Source: an uncultured Endozoicomonas sp. (GTDB taxonomy: Bacteria > Pseudomonadota > Gammaproteobacteria > Pseudomonadales > Endozoicomonadaceae). From it: a stretch of DNA of 64,000 nt. Positions within the stretch are counted from its first letter, which is position 1, and every line of letters starts with the position of its first letter. The translations under genes were made by a program, and so were the position numbers. The DNA is taken from assembly GCF_947495845.1 (NCBI RefSeq), contig NZ_CANMAO010000001.1:62001-126000 (forward strand), read 5' to 3'. The notes beneath the pieces are model-generated. The model was not told where the DNA came from, did not search any database, and worked only from the letters and a program-made list of their open reading frames with translations. This document shows, piece by piece, positions 36,470 through 45,358 of the stretch.

Positions 36470-38053
36470 ATGATAGAGAAGAAGTGTCATCAGGCTTGTT
36501 CAATTCCTGATGCAGTATTCAAGGCTGCCGGACAGTTTGCCGGTATCCCCGCCATCGAAGATGGCAGTACAAAAATTGATTATGCCGAACTACCAGAACA
36601 GGCATTGGCAGTAGCGGCCAGTCTGATTCACCACGGAATAGATGCTGGCGATCGTGTAGCTATCTGGGCACCTAATTCCGCACTCTGGGTGTTGGCGGCC
36701 ATTGGTTTGCAGATGGCAGGTGCGGTTCTGGTACCCATCAATACCCGGATGAAAGCCCGTGAAGCCGCTGATATTCTTGAGCGCAGCGGTGCAAAAGCAT
36801 TGTTTATCGTGGGTGATTTCCTGAATGTGGATTACCCGAAACTCATTGAAACGTCTTGCCCAAAGAGTGTCCGGTTAAGGGTTCAAATCAGTTCAAGAGC
36901 CAGTACAGAACCTTCCAAAACACTGTCCTGGGAAAATTTTATAAACGACAGTAATCAGGGCAACAAAGAGCAAGCACATCGTCGTGCACAAGCTGTCACA
37001 GGCAGTGATGTTTCAGATGTGATGTTTACATCTGGTACGACCGGAAAACCGAAAGGGGTTATGAGTCGTCATGGTGCCTGTATCCAGGCATTTTCCCAGT
37101 ACGTCGACATTATTGGCCTGCAACCCGGTGATCGTTACCTGATCGTGAATCCATTTTTTCATGCGTTTGGCTACAAGGCTGGATGGCTTTCTGCACTGTT
37201 AGCTGGCGTTACGATTATCCCGCAAACCGTGTTCGATGCAGACGATGTTTTCCGGCGTATTGAAGAAGAGCAGATCAATGTTCTTCCAGGCCCGCCCACG
37301 CTGTATTTGTCATTACTGGCACACCCACGATTAGCTGAAGCGGACTTGTCGTCTTTGCGAGTGGCTGTTACCGGGGCTTCAACCATCCCGCCGGTGTTGA
37401 TTGAGCGAATGCGCAATGAGTTAGGCTTTAAAACCGTAACGACCGCCTATGGACTGACCGAATGTGGCGGGCTCACCACGATTTGTTTGCCGGATGATGA
37501 CGCTGAAACCATTGCGACGACCAGTGGTAAAGCCATTGCCAATACAGAAGTGGCGATTCTTGATCCGGAAGGCAAGCCATTACCGGCGGGTGTAGCTGGA
37601 GAAATTTGTCTGAGAGGTTTCCACATTATGGAAGGCTATTTGGATAATCCTCAAGCGACCAAAAAAACCATTGACGACAACGGGTGGTTACATACCGGTG
37701 ACGTCGGCACGCTGGATGACCGTGGGTATTTGAGAATTACTGATCGTCTAAAAGACATGTTTATCAACGGTGGATTTAACTGCTATCCCGCAGAAATTGA
37801 AGCCACGCTGGTAACGCATCCTGCCATCGCACAAACAGCGGTGATAGGTGTGCCTGACGAACGTATGGGGGAAGTGGGTTGTGCTTTCATCGTGTTGAAA
37901 CCTAACCACCAATTAGAAAGTGATGACGTGATTCAATGGTCTCGCAACAACATGGCGAACTATAAAGTGCCCAGACATATCCGCTTTGTGGAAACACTGC
38001 CAATGAATGCCTCGAACAAGGTGGTCAAGGCGGAGCTGGCGAATCAGTTTTAA
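36470..38053 (+). CDS. fadD3: FadD3-like acyl-CoA ligase (HIP-CoA type)
   Basis: 527 residues, ANL superfamily with a normal ATP loop (MFTSGTTGKPKGVMS). Segments NPFFHAFGYKAGW, VLPGPPTLYLSLL, AYGLTECGG and DRLKDMFINGGFNCYPAEIE follow mycobacterial FadD3 closely. FadD3 activates HIP, the C/D-ring propionate left after the A and B rings are removed. This is the only C/D-ring gene seen; its downstream partners (IpdAB, FadE30 and others) are not in the window. Spaced 17 bp from the preceding gene. Confidence 0.87.
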   Translation: MIEKKCHQACSIPDAVFKAAGQFAGIPAIEDGSTKIDYAELPEQALAVAASLIHHGIDAGDRVAIWAPNSALWVLAAIGLQMAGAVLVPINTRMKAREAADILERSGAKALFIVGDFLNVDYPKLIETSCPKSVRLRVQISSRASTEPSKTLSWENFINDSNQGNKEQAHRRAQAVTGSDVSDVMFTSGTTGKPKGVMSRHGACIQAFSQYVDIIGLQPGDRYLIVNPFFHAFGYKAGWLSALLAGVTIIPQTVFDADDVFRRIEEEQINVLPGPPTLYLSLLAHPRLAEADLSSLRVAVTGASTIPPVLIERMRNELGFKTVTTAYGLTECGGLTTICLPDDDAETIATTSGKAIANTEVAILDPEGKPLPAGVAGEICLRGFHIMEGYLDNPQATKKTIDDNGWLHTGDVGTLDDRGYLRITDRLKDMFINGGFNCYPAEIEATLVTHPAIAQTAVIGVPDERMGEVGCAFIVLKPNHQLESDDVIQWSRNNMANYKVPRHIRFVETLPMNASNKVVKAELANQF

Positions 38054-38086
38054 AAAATAATAAATATAATTATAAAAGGATTTGTT

Positions 38087-39076
38087 ATGAAACAAACGCC
38101 ATTTGATACAAGAACTTTTCGTTCAGCATTAGGCACCTTTACAACGGGGGTGACCATTATTACGACCGTATCTGAAGACGGTGATCTGATTGGTCTTACG
38201 GCTAATAGTTTTAATTCCGTGTCTTTAGACCCACCTCTGATCCTCTGGAGTCTGGCGAAATCCTCAGCTGCAGTGCCCTTTTTCACGGAATCCAAAAACT
38301 GGAATGTGCATGTGCTGTCGGTGGAACAGGAAGACTTGTCCACCCGTTTTGCCACTAAAGGCGAAGACAAGTTTGCCGGACTGGATTATGAAGAAGGTAT
38401 TAACAATGTGCCGCTGCTGAATAACTGCACTGCTCGTTTCCAGTGTCGTACAGCGTTTACTTACGATGGCGGTGATCACATTATCCTGGTGGGTGAGGTG
38501 TTGAGCTTTGATAAAAATGACCTGCCTCCCCTGGTTTATCAGGATGGACATTACGCGCTGACTGCAAAGAAGCCCTATGAAGGAGTGAATCTGTCGTCTT
38601 CTTCGGATGCCGTGGAATCCGGCTATACCGAAGATTTACTGGGTTACTTGCTGGGACGAGCTCACTTCCAGATGATTCATAGTATGCGTGCCCGGTTGCA
38701 GGAGCATGAACTGGATGAACTGCAGTTTTTCATTCTCTCCGTTCTTTGTATTCAAGACAAACAGAGCCTTGAGCAGCTAAACAGTTTTATTGATTACACC
38801 GGTCAATCCGTGACAGCGGATGAAATGGAGACATTGATTCAGAAGGAGTTGGTCGCACTGGATAAGCAGGGTGAGATTTATCAATTGACTGGCGAAGGAC
38901 GAGAAGTTTCGGTTCATAATATTGCTCAGGCTCGAGCCATTGAAGAATCCCTCGGAGATCAGCTGGGGGCGGGCGATATTATGGCGCTAAAACTGTTATT
39001 GAAACGGGTTATTTCGAAAACAGATCCTGGTTTGCCGGATCTTTGGTCAAACAGTAATGACAATAACAACGAATAA
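38087..39076 (+). CDS. hsaB: HsaB-like flavin reductase fused to a MarR-like domain
   Basis: 329 residues. Residues 1-165 are a flavin reductase domain (FRSALGTFTTGVTIITTVSE, GLTANSFNSVSLDPPLILW) that would supply reduced flavin to HsaA. Residues about 180-310 are an extra helical, winged-helix-like part (HFQMIHSMRARLQEHELDE, LVALDKQGEIYQLTGEGRE). HsaB of mycobacteria lacks this. The layout matches the C1 reductase of Acinetobacter 4-hydroxyphenylacetate hydroxylase, whose MarR-like tail senses the phenolic substrate. Leader AAAATAATAAATATAATT precedes an AAAGGA ribosome site. Confidence 0.87.
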   Translation: MKQTPFDTRTFRSALGTFTTGVTIITTVSEDGDLIGLTANSFNSVSLDPPLILWSLAKSSAAVPFFTESKNWNVHVLSVEQEDLSTRFATKGEDKFAGLDYEEGINNVPLLNNCTARFQCRTAFTYDGGDHIILVGEVLSFDKNDLPPLVYQDGHYALTAKKPYEGVNLSSSSDAVESGYTEDLLGYLLGRAHFQMIHSMRARLQEHELDELQFFILSVLCIQDKQSLEQLNSFIDYTGQSVTADEMETLIQKELVALDKQGEIYQLTGEGREVSVHNIAQARAIEESLGDQLGAGDIMALKLLLKRVISKTDPGLPDLWSNSNDNNNE

Positions 39077-39089
39077 AGGGAGATTGATT

Positions 39090-39857
39090 ATGCCTGTTAC
39101 TGCAGTGACTGGTTCTGCCTCTGGTATCGGAGCCGCGGTTTGTAAAGTACTGTCAGACGCTGGTCATCAGGTTATTGGTATCGATCGAGCCAATGCCGAG
39201 GTGAATGCGGATCTGTCGACACCAGCCGGTAGAGATGCTGCGATTAATGAAGTGCTCACCCAGTGTGATGGCAAACTCGATGGTCTGATCTGTTGCGCTG
39301 GCTTGGGTGTAACAGCTCCAGACAGTGGTCTTGTAGTAAGTGTTAACTATTTTGGTGCTACTTCTCTGGTAGAAGGGCTGCAACCAGCACTGGAAAAAGG
39401 GGAAAAGCCCGCGATTCTGATTATTGGTTCCGTCGCGGCTAATCAGCAGCTGGCAAATCAGGATGCTATGGTGCCATTCTTGCTGGATAACGATGAAGCC
39501 AGTGCTGTTAAGCAGGCAAACGACAGTGGTATGCCACACATTGCCTATTCAGCTTCCAAGTATGCAGTGACCGTTTTTGCCCGAAAAAAAGCAGTTGAGT
39601 ATGGCAAGAAGGGTATCCGCATCAATGTGGTGGCACCCGGTGCGGTAGAAACGCCACTATTGAATGCCACGCTGGAAGATCCACGCTTTGGTGAAGTGAC
39701 CCGCAACTTTGTTGCACCTCTTGGTCGTGCAGGAAGCCCGGAAGAAATTGCGGAAGTGATTGCATTTATGCAGTCGGATAAAGCCAGCTTTATCCATGGC
39801 AGCGTGTTCTTTGTGGATGGTGGAATGGATGCCATGGTTCGTTCTGTCGCTTTTTAA
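39090..39857 (+). CDS. hsdA: 3-alpha-hydroxysteroid dehydrogenase/carbonyl reductase, HsdA-like
   Basis: 255 residues, SDR fold: TGSASGIGAAVCKVL cofactor loop, VVSVNYFGAT, catalytic Ser in IIGSVAA and Tyr/Lys in YSASKYA, and FVDGGMDAMVRSVAF at the end. The sequence follows Comamonas testosteroni HsdA, including the insertion between the serine and tyrosine strands. It interconverts 3-alpha-hydroxy and 3-keto steroids, an entry step for bile acids. I start at ATG 39090 behind AAAGGGAG; the open frame from 39057 overlaps hsaB. Last gene of the kstD operon; a weak GTCAGG/CCTGAC hairpin follows. Confidence 0.9.
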   Translation: MPVTAVTGSASGIGAAVCKVLSDAGHQVIGIDRANAEVNADLSTPAGRDAAINEVLTQCDGKLDGLICCAGLGVTAPDSGLVVSVNYFGATSLVEGLQPALEKGEKPAILIIGSVAANQQLANQDAMVPFLLDNDEASAVKQANDSGMPHIAYSASKYAVTVFARKKAVEYGKKGIRINVVAPGAVETPLLNATLEDPRFGEVTRNFVAPLGRAGSPEEIAEVIAFMQSDKASFIHGSVFFVDGGMDAMVRSVAF

Positions 39858-40028
39858 ATAGAGATGGTCAGGTCTTATGGCCTGACTCCTCCTCTTCAGT
39901 CGTCTGCTATTCATTAAGCCTCTAATTGGTGAATTGAATGTCGTATCTTTGTGTTTTAGTAAGGCTGTTGGCCGTTAGGAAGTCGTCTATGCTAATGCGG
40001 TCAAAGGTATTAGAGAGCATTTTTGAGA

Positions 40029-40475
40029 ATGGAGGTGGCACCGTCATTTACTGGAATCAACCAAGTTTTTACAGCATCAGAGCAGTGTACTGATCAGAGT
40101 AGTTCGAATGGTACGGCTTGGTGCAGAGATGTTTCTCAGATTCAGGTTTCCAGAGCTTATTTAGTAGCCGATCGGGAGGTTCGTCAACCACATTTAATTC
40201 TGAGCTATTTCTATGGCAACAATGAAAAACTTCACTGCATATATACCAATCTTGAATACAATCAGGCGTCAGACAGCTTTGAGGGGCGAGTTGTTGAGCC
40301 TTTGGACAGTGTGACAAAAATGATATCAGGTAATCATGGGAGCCTCCAAAATAACGACAATGGAGAGCAGCGTATTCGTGTCATTGTGGATGAGTCTAAA
40401 GGGCTGCAATACGATTTTATTCTTGTTGAATCAGTGGATACTTCAAAATGTCACTTCAGACCGGATTTTGCCTGA
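40029..40475 (+). CDS. Hypothetical protein, uncertain
   Basis: An open frame of about 148 residues from ATG 40029 (TTG 40023 possible), with GGAGG just after the ATG rather than before it, so the start is doubtful. The product is polar, without membrane segments, has four cysteines, and I recognise no family. It sits alone in a 930-bp stretch between hsdA and a MITE, followed by a hairpin at 40571. It could be a decaying or strain-specific gene. Confidence 0.4.
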   Translation: MEVAPSFTGINQVFTASEQCTDQSSSNGTAWCRDVSQIQVSRAYLVADREVRQPHLILSYFYGNNEKLHCIYTNLEYNQASDSFEGRVVEPLDSVTKMISGNHGSLQNNDNGEQRIRVIVDESKGLQYDFILVESVDTSKCHFRPDFA

Positions 40476-40570
40476 TGAAGGGCTTGTAGGCTCATGTCAC
40501 ATAAGTCTGACAATTTCCCCAACCTACAGGATCTTTCTCCCGGAACATACAATCTCTAAATTGGCTAAGA

Positions 40571-40597
40571 AATGACAGGGCATGAAGCCCTGTCATT
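40571..40597. terminator. Perfect 11-bp hairpin
   Basis: AATGACAGGGC (40571-40581) pairs with GCCCTGTCATT (40587-40597) over a 5-nt loop; a short TAT follows. It lies in the gap after the hypothetical gene and before a MITE. Nothing else is seen in 40476-40603. Confidence 0.6.
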
Positions 40598-40603
40598 ATA
40601 TGG

Positions 40604-40785
40604 TTATACCAATGGCGTTTTTAAATTTTGGAACGAGCAAGTTATTTTGGGCGACTGGGCAATACCCACAGGGCATAAAGGCGAAGCGACGAGTCATAGC
40701 CGTAGCTATGGCGAGGAACTTCAACGCTGATCCAGTCGGTCAAAATGGCTGCGCAGCCCATAATTTAAAAACAGAATTGGTATTA
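40604..40785. repeat. 182-bp MITE-like repeat, copy 2
   Basis: Closely similar to the copy at 21196-21360, but with a 17-bp insertion (TACCCACAGGGCATAAA) after GGGCGACTGGGCAA. Its right end overlaps the last codon of the minus-strand flavoenzyme gene and provides the TAA stop. Confidence 0.85.
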
Positions 40786-42903
40786 GCACTGCATCCCTGC
40801 ATTTAATCCTGATTTAATAGCACCTTCAATATAAGCGACATCGGAGCTGTCACCGATGTTCGTAACATTAAACCCTGCTTCCGCCAATTGACTGGCAAAG
40901 CCATGATCCGGTTCAGCGCCAACGGCCAGAACAACAGATTCTGCAGGCAATTGATGCTCGATGCCGTCTTTATCCTGATAGTAAACCACTGACGTATCAA
41001 TCTTAGTAACGTTGGCAAACGTAACGGTATCAACATTATGGGTTTTCAGGTTGTGAAGTACCCGCCAGCGGCGAACTATGCTCAATTCGGTGCCAAGATC
41101 TCTTTCTGGTTCCAGAATCGTAACTGACCGACCGCGCTCCACCAAAAACTCTGCCAGCTCCAGTCCAACCAGACCACCGCCAACAATGACGACCTGCTTA
41201 CCAAGAGGCATCCAAAGTTTTGATAGTTGCTGAATGGCTTCTGTGCTGTTGGTGGCTCCAATCATTGAACCGGATTTCATCATCATCCGTTGAGCGACAC
41301 TGAGTTTCTTTTTAGCGATATCGTCACCGTCACCCGTCATCAGGCGACGAAGTTCATCTCCGGACCAAACATGTTTCTGCTCAGCGCCAGGGATATTGGG
41401 TGCATTACGCAGAGCACCCGTGGCAACAATGACTTCATCGGGTTTCAGTTCGTTTAAAAGAGCTTCATTAGCTTCAGTATTCAATCGAACATCAATAGGA
41501 AGCTGCTTTACTTGATTCACCAGATAATCCAGTAAAGGACCATTCTCTGGATAAGCGAGGGAGGCAAAAAACAAGGTTCCCCCTAATCGTTGACTGCGTT
41601 CGATCAGAGTGACTCGATGCCCGCGAGTGGCAGCGACTCTGGCCGCTTCCATGCCCCCAGGGCCTCCACCAATGACGACAATGTGCTTCTGGTGATCGGT
41701 TGCGATCAGCTGAATTTCTGATTCGTGCCCGGTCATGGGGTTCACAGCACACTTTACACGTTCATTGACAAATATCTGGCTTACACAAACATAACAGTAA
41801 ATGCAGGGGCGAATATCCTGTGGGCGGTTTTCAATGACCTTTCTTGGAAATTCAGGGTCGGCAAGCAGCTTTCGAGCCAGAGCAATATAATCGCACTTAC
41901 CATCCGCAATGGCCTTGTCTGCAACGTCTGGTTCCAGTCGGCCAACGGCAATCACCGGAATCTTGATGTGCTTTTTAACTTCTGCTGTCCAATCCAGAAA
42001 GCCGGCTGGCTTTTGAACTAATGGTGCTTCGGTAAACGCATCGCCACTGTTGGTATTGGCGTAGGCAGAGATATGCACGGCATCCAGCCCTGCGGCTTCG
42101 ACCATTTTGGCGACGGCAATGCAGTCATCTACAGTAATACCGCCTTCCATTCTGAGTTCATGGGCATCCAGGCGGAGCCAGACCGGAAACTCTTTACCCA
42201 CTCGCTCACGAACCGCGGCAATCACTTCCATTAAAAAACGAGCACGGTTTTCTAATGGTCCACCGTATTCATCATCCCGCACGTTGGAGTAGGCAGAAAG
42301 GAATCCTGCAATAATGTAGGTATGGGCTGCATGTAACTCAATACCATCAAAACCGGCTTTTACGGCACGCTCTGCTGCTGAGGCAAACCATTCAACCATT
42401 TGTGCAATGTCGTCTTTATCCATCACCCGAATAGTGGGTTTGGTGCCTGCCTTTGGACGAATAAATGAACCAAGCTCTCCCAGAGTGAGGGAGCTCATCA
42501 TATCGGTTTTCTGAGGCTTGGGCAGGGAAGGCACCCATAACTCTCGACCTTCAGCCAGATCCCTTACTGCAGTCTTACCTGCATGCTGAAGCTGAATAGC
42601 AATTTTGGCATCGTGCTTGTGCACTCTGTCGGTTAGCTGTTTCAGTCCGGGAATAAACTGATCATCAGAAATACCCACCTGATAAGGCTCGGCTGTGCCG
42701 TGGGGGTATGCCACAGAACAGACGCCCATGGTCAGCAATGATGCTCCACCTTTGGCACGCTCTTCGTAATAGGCTTGAATGCGTTCGCCGCAGTGACCAT
42801 CCGCTTCAGCGAAGTTTGAGCCCATAGGCGCCATGATTATGCGGTTTTTCAGATCCAGAGAACCAATTCGGCCCGGTTTAGACAGATGTTCGAAAGTAGA
42901 CAT
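40783..42903 (-). CDS. BaiCD/BaiH- and FadH-like Fe-S flavin oxidoreductase
   Basis: 706 residues. The N-terminal half is an OYE barrel (LKNRIIMAPMGSNFAEADG, QLQHAGKTA, ELHAAHTYIIAGFLSAY). A 4Fe-4S motif follows (CIYCYVCVSQ with a later VKCAVNP). The C-terminal half has two Rossmann motifs (VVIGGGPGGMEAARVA and VVIVGGGLVGLELAEFL). This is the 2,4-dienoyl-CoA reductase layout, also shared by BaiCD and BaiH, which act on unsaturated bile-acid CoA esters. In this context reduction of a ring double bond is the attractive guess. It follows hsaD by 17 bp in one operon; its stop codon lies in a MITE. Confidence 0.85.
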   Translation of the reverse strand: MSTFEHLSKPGRIGSLDLKNRIIMAPMGSNFAEADGHCGERIQAYYEERAKGGASLLTMGVCSVAYPHGTAEPYQVGISDDQFIPGLKQLTDRVHKHDAKIAIQLQHAGKTAVRDLAEGRELWVPSLPKPQKTDMMSSLTLGELGSFIRPKAGTKPTIRVMDKDDIAQMVEWFASAAERAVKAGFDGIELHAAHTYIIAGFLSAYSNVRDDEYGGPLENRARFLMEVIAAVRERVGKEFPVWLRLDAHELRMEGGITVDDCIAVAKMVEAAGLDAVHISAYANTNSGDAFTEAPLVQKPAGFLDWTAEVKKHIKIPVIAVGRLEPDVADKAIADGKCDYIALARKLLADPEFPRKVIENRPQDIRPCIYCYVCVSQIFVNERVKCAVNPMTGHESEIQLIATDHQKHIVVIGGGPGGMEAARVAATRGHRVTLIERSQRLGGTLFFASLAYPENGPLLDYLVNQVKQLPIDVRLNTEANEALLNELKPDEVIVATGALRNAPNIPGAEQKHVWSGDELRRLMTGDGDDIAKKKLSVAQRMMMKSGSMIGATNSTEAIQQLSKLWMPLGKQVVIVGGGLVGLELAEFLVERGRSVTILEPERDLGTELSIVRRWRVLHNLKTHNVDTVTFANVTKIDTSVVYYQDKDGIEHQLPAESVVLAVGAEPDHGFASQLAEAGFNVTNIGDSSDVAYIEGAIKSGLNAGMQC

Positions 42904-42920
42904 ACAACGACTCTCTGGTA

Positions 42921-43751
42921 TTAATTATTTTTCAGGAAATCGATACAGGTGCGGTTAAACAGGTTTTCGTGTTCCACCTGCACCCAGTGTCCGCACTGAT
43001 TCAGCATCAGGAAACGGCACTCTTTGGCGTTATGGAGGAACTTGAACATGCCCTCTGGTGGGTTAAACAGGTCATTAGTGCCCCAGAAACCTAAAATCGG
43101 GCAGTCCAGTTCATGGAGCCGTTCGGTCATGTTTGGCACCATCATGGTGGAGAACAGATTGGCCGGCTGAGTCTTGGCAACGGCAGCACGTTCCTCCAGT
43201 AGCTCATCAGAAAGCTGTGAAGAATCAAACAGCTGCAGCTGCATGACTTGACGCATTTCATTCACACCCATTGGGCCAGATTGATACACCTCAACCATAC
43301 GTCGAATGCCTTCCATCTGGAAGTAGGTTTCGCGCTCTTCAACCCCTCCGGGTGCCATTAACAGAAGTTTGCTCACAGTGCCCGGATGTTTCAGTGCCTG
43401 ACCGAGGGCAATGGCTCCGCCAAGAGAATTGCCGAGCAAAATGCAATTGGTGAGTTCTAGCTGGGTGATAAACAGGTTCAGGGTTTCAACAAAAAAGTCC
43501 AGATTGTACTGAATGTCGTCTGGCTTATCGGAACGGCCAAAACCGGGAAGGTCGAGAATAATATTGCGATAGCCTGCTTCAATAAAAGAAGGGAAGTTGC
43601 CTTTAAAGTTGCTGTAGCCGCTGGCGCCTGGACCGCTGCCGTGTAGCCAGATAATAGTCTCTCCATGTCCTTCATCCAAATAATGCAGAGTGATGCCATT
43701 ATCAAGCTTGGCAAACTCACCGGTTGGCAGCGGCAGGTCATTCTGAGACAT
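42921..43751 (-). CDS. hsaD: HsaD-like meta-cleavage product hydrolase
   Basis: 276 residues, alpha/beta hydrolase. LHGSGPGASGYSNFKGN is the oxyanion loop typical of C-C bond hydrolases (HsaD, BphD, TesD). The triad is Ser in LGNSLGG near 109, Asp in GTNDLFNPPEG and His in NQCGHWVQVE. It cleaves the ring-opened secosteroid made by HsaC. First gene of a two-gene operon with the BaiCD-like flavoenzyme, divergent from the SDR-SnoaL-ligase-hsaC operon, sharing palindrome D. Leader AATAATAAAGAAGGG. Confidence 0.92.
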   Translation of the reverse strand: MSQNDLPLPTGEFAKLDNGITLHYLDEGHGETIIWLHGSGPGASGYSNFKGNFPSFIEAGYRNIILDLPGFGRSDKPDDIQYNLDFFVETLNLFITQLELTNCILLGNSLGGAIALGQALKHPGTVSKLLLMAPGGVEERETYFQMEGIRRMVEVYQSGPMGVNEMRQVMQLQLFDSSQLSDELLEERAAVAKTQPANLFSTMMVPNMTERLHELDCPILGFWGTNDLFNPPEGMFKFLHNAKECRFLMLNQCGHWVQVEHENLFNRTCIDFLKNN

Positions 43752-43859
43752 GTTAATACCCTTCTTTATTATTGTTTTAGCGTTCTGTCATGGGTCGCAG
43801 ACAGAACAAATGGCAAATTCCTGACTGCCAAATATCAAGGTTCACCACCATTTTCAGCA

Positions 43860-43879
43860 TCGTCCATTCAGACCAGTCT
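43860..43879. promoter_or_regulatory. Putative steroid-regulon palindrome, site D
   Basis: CATCGTC-CATTCA-GACCAGT matches 11 of 14 consensus positions, with a perfect left half. It lies between the divergent hsaD and SDR-hsaC operons, about 110 and 70 bp from the two starts. Confidence 0.5.
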
Positions 43880-43945
43880 CGGGCATATCAAAACCGTTAA
43901 TGTGATTTGCGTTGATCAGAAAAATAATAAGAGAAAACGGAAGTC

Positions 43946-44677
43946 ATGAAGCATAAGAATAAAGTCGTTTTTGTGACCGGCGCCGCTCAGGGTATGGGGC
44001 TGGCGGTGGTTAAAAAGTTTGTTGCGGAAGGTGCCCGGGTTGCTGCTGTCGATCTTAATCAAGAAACCGTCGCCAATGCCACCAGTGATCTGGGAGACAG
44101 TGTGCTGCCCGTAGGCTGTGATATCTCCAATGCAGAATCCGTTCGGGCTGCCATGGCAAAGGTTGAGGAGCGTTTTGGTCAACTGGATGTGGTCGTTAAT
44201 AATGCTGGTGTTGGTTCTGTGGATGCGTTTCTGGATACCCCCGATGCCCATTGGCAGAAAGTCATTGGTGTTAACTTGACCGGCACATTTTATTGCTGTC
44301 GTGAAGGTGCCCGCCTGATGGAGAAAAACGGCGGTGGTAGCATTATTAATATCTCCAGCACCGCTGCTGTTTCTGGTGAAGGCCCAAGCCATTATTGCGC
44401 TGCCAAAGCTGGCGTGATGGGGTTGACCCGCAGTATTGCACGCGAACTGGCGCCTAATGGTATTCGTGTAAACACCATTGTGCCTGGCCCGACAAATACG
44501 CCAATGATGGCGGATATTCCGGATGAGTGGACCAATCAAATGATTGCAGGCATTCCGCTTGGGCGTATGGGTGAGCCAGAAGAAATTGCCAGCGTTGCCT
44601 CTTTTCTGGCCTCCGATGAGTCGTCATTCATCACCGGACAAAACATTGCTGCCAACGGTGGCATGGCATTTATATAA
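43946..44677 (+). CDS. Short-chain dehydrogenase, BaiA/FabG-like
   Basis: 243 residues, complete SDR motif set: TGAAQGMG, VVNNAGVGS, Ser in INISSTAAV, Tyr/Lys in YCAAKAG, and RVNTIVPGPTNTPMM. The aspartate after strand 2 (AAVDLNQ) favours NAD(H). First gene of a four-gene operon with the SnoaL protein, FATP-type ligase and hsaC. A hydroxysteroid dehydrogenase role, for example at C3, C7 or C12, is plausible; position is unknown. Leader AAAAATAATAAGAGAAAACGGAAG. Confidence 0.87.
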   Translation: MKHKNKVVFVTGAAQGMGLAVVKKFVAEGARVAAVDLNQETVANATSDLGDSVLPVGCDISNAESVRAAMAKVEERFGQLDVVVNNAGVGSVDAFLDTPDAHWQKVIGVNLTGTFYCCREGARLMEKNGGGSIINISSTAAVSGEGPSHYCAAKAGVMGLTRSIARELAPNGIRVNTIVPGPTNTPMMADIPDEWTNQMIAGIPLGRMGEPEEIASVASFLASDESSFITGQNIAANGGMAFI

Positions 44678-44713
44678 CAACAGCCATGAGCGGCAAATAA
44701 AGTGGAAGTCGAT

Positions 44714-45352
44714 ATGCCTGAGTCATCGCTCTCATCGTTAGCACAACGGATTGACCGTCTGGAATCAACGGAAGAAATTCGACAGCTTGCCGGTAAATAT
44801 TCTCTCTCGCTGGATATGCGGGATCTGGATGCCCATGTAGGCTTGTTTGCGCCAGATGTGCGGGTAGGTCGAGGTAGAACCGGAAGAGAACATCTGAAAC
44901 AGTGGGTTGATTCAACACTTCGGGATCAGTTCACCGGCACCTCTCATCATCTTGGTCAGCATATTATTGAGTTTGTGGATGCGGATCATGCTATTGGTGT
45001 CGTTTACTCAAAAAACGAACATGAAACCGGCCCGGAATGGGTAACCATGCAGATGCTGTATTGGGACGATTATGAACGCATTGATGGGCGTTGGTATTTT
45101 CGTCGTCGTTTGCCCTGCTATTGGTATGCATCAGATTTAAATAAGCAACCCATTGGTGATCTAAAGATGCGGTGGCCAGGTCGTGAGCCTTATGAAGGCA
45201 CTTTTCATGACCTGTTTCCTTCCTGGAAAGAATTCTGGGCCAACCGGCCAGTTGATGATCAGCTACCGGAGGTTGCTGAGCCTGCACCTTTAGAGCAGTT
45301 TCTGCTGAGTATGCGTAAAGATACGCCTGCTCCGAAAATCCGGGTGCGTTGA
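44714..45352 (+). CDS. SnoaL/NTF2-fold protein, possible steroid dehydratase
   Basis: 212 residues. The N-terminal helix and core (RLESTEEIRQLAGKYSLSLD, LFAPDVRV, YERIDGRWYFRRR) are SnoaL-like. Tyr29, Asp34 and a His at 79 fall where BaiE (bile-acid 7-alpha-dehydratase) has its catalytic Tyr30, Asp35 and His83, comparing from memory. Tyr and Asp at these places are common in SnoaL dehydratases, so specificity is open. ATG 44714 has GGAAG five bases upstream; GTG 44702 is less likely. It is longer at the C-terminus than BaiE. Operon with an SDR, a CoA ligase and hsaC supports steroid chemistry. Confidence 0.8.
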   Translation: MPESSLSSLAQRIDRLESTEEIRQLAGKYSLSLDMRDLDAHVGLFAPDVRVGRGRTGREHLKQWVDSTLRDQFTGTSHHLGQHIIEFVDADHAIGVVYSKNEHETGPEWVTMQMLYWDDYERIDGRWYFRRRLPCYWYASDLNKQPIGDLKMRWPGREPYEGTFHDLFPSWKEFWANRPVDDQLPEVAEPAPLEQFLLSMRKDTPAPKIRVR

Positions 45353-45358
45353 TTTGTG

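Noticed and set aside
43916-44539. 207-residue minus-strand frame over the SDR gene
   Set aside because: The plus-strand frame has the full SDR motif set and operon context; the opposite frame has no recognisable domain.
44714-45352. SnoaL-like protein as a delta-5-3-ketosteroid isomerase
   Set aside because: The isomerase shares the NTF2 fold but is about 125 residues with a different catalytic pattern; this protein is 212 residues and fits SnoaL/BaiE-type dehydratases better.
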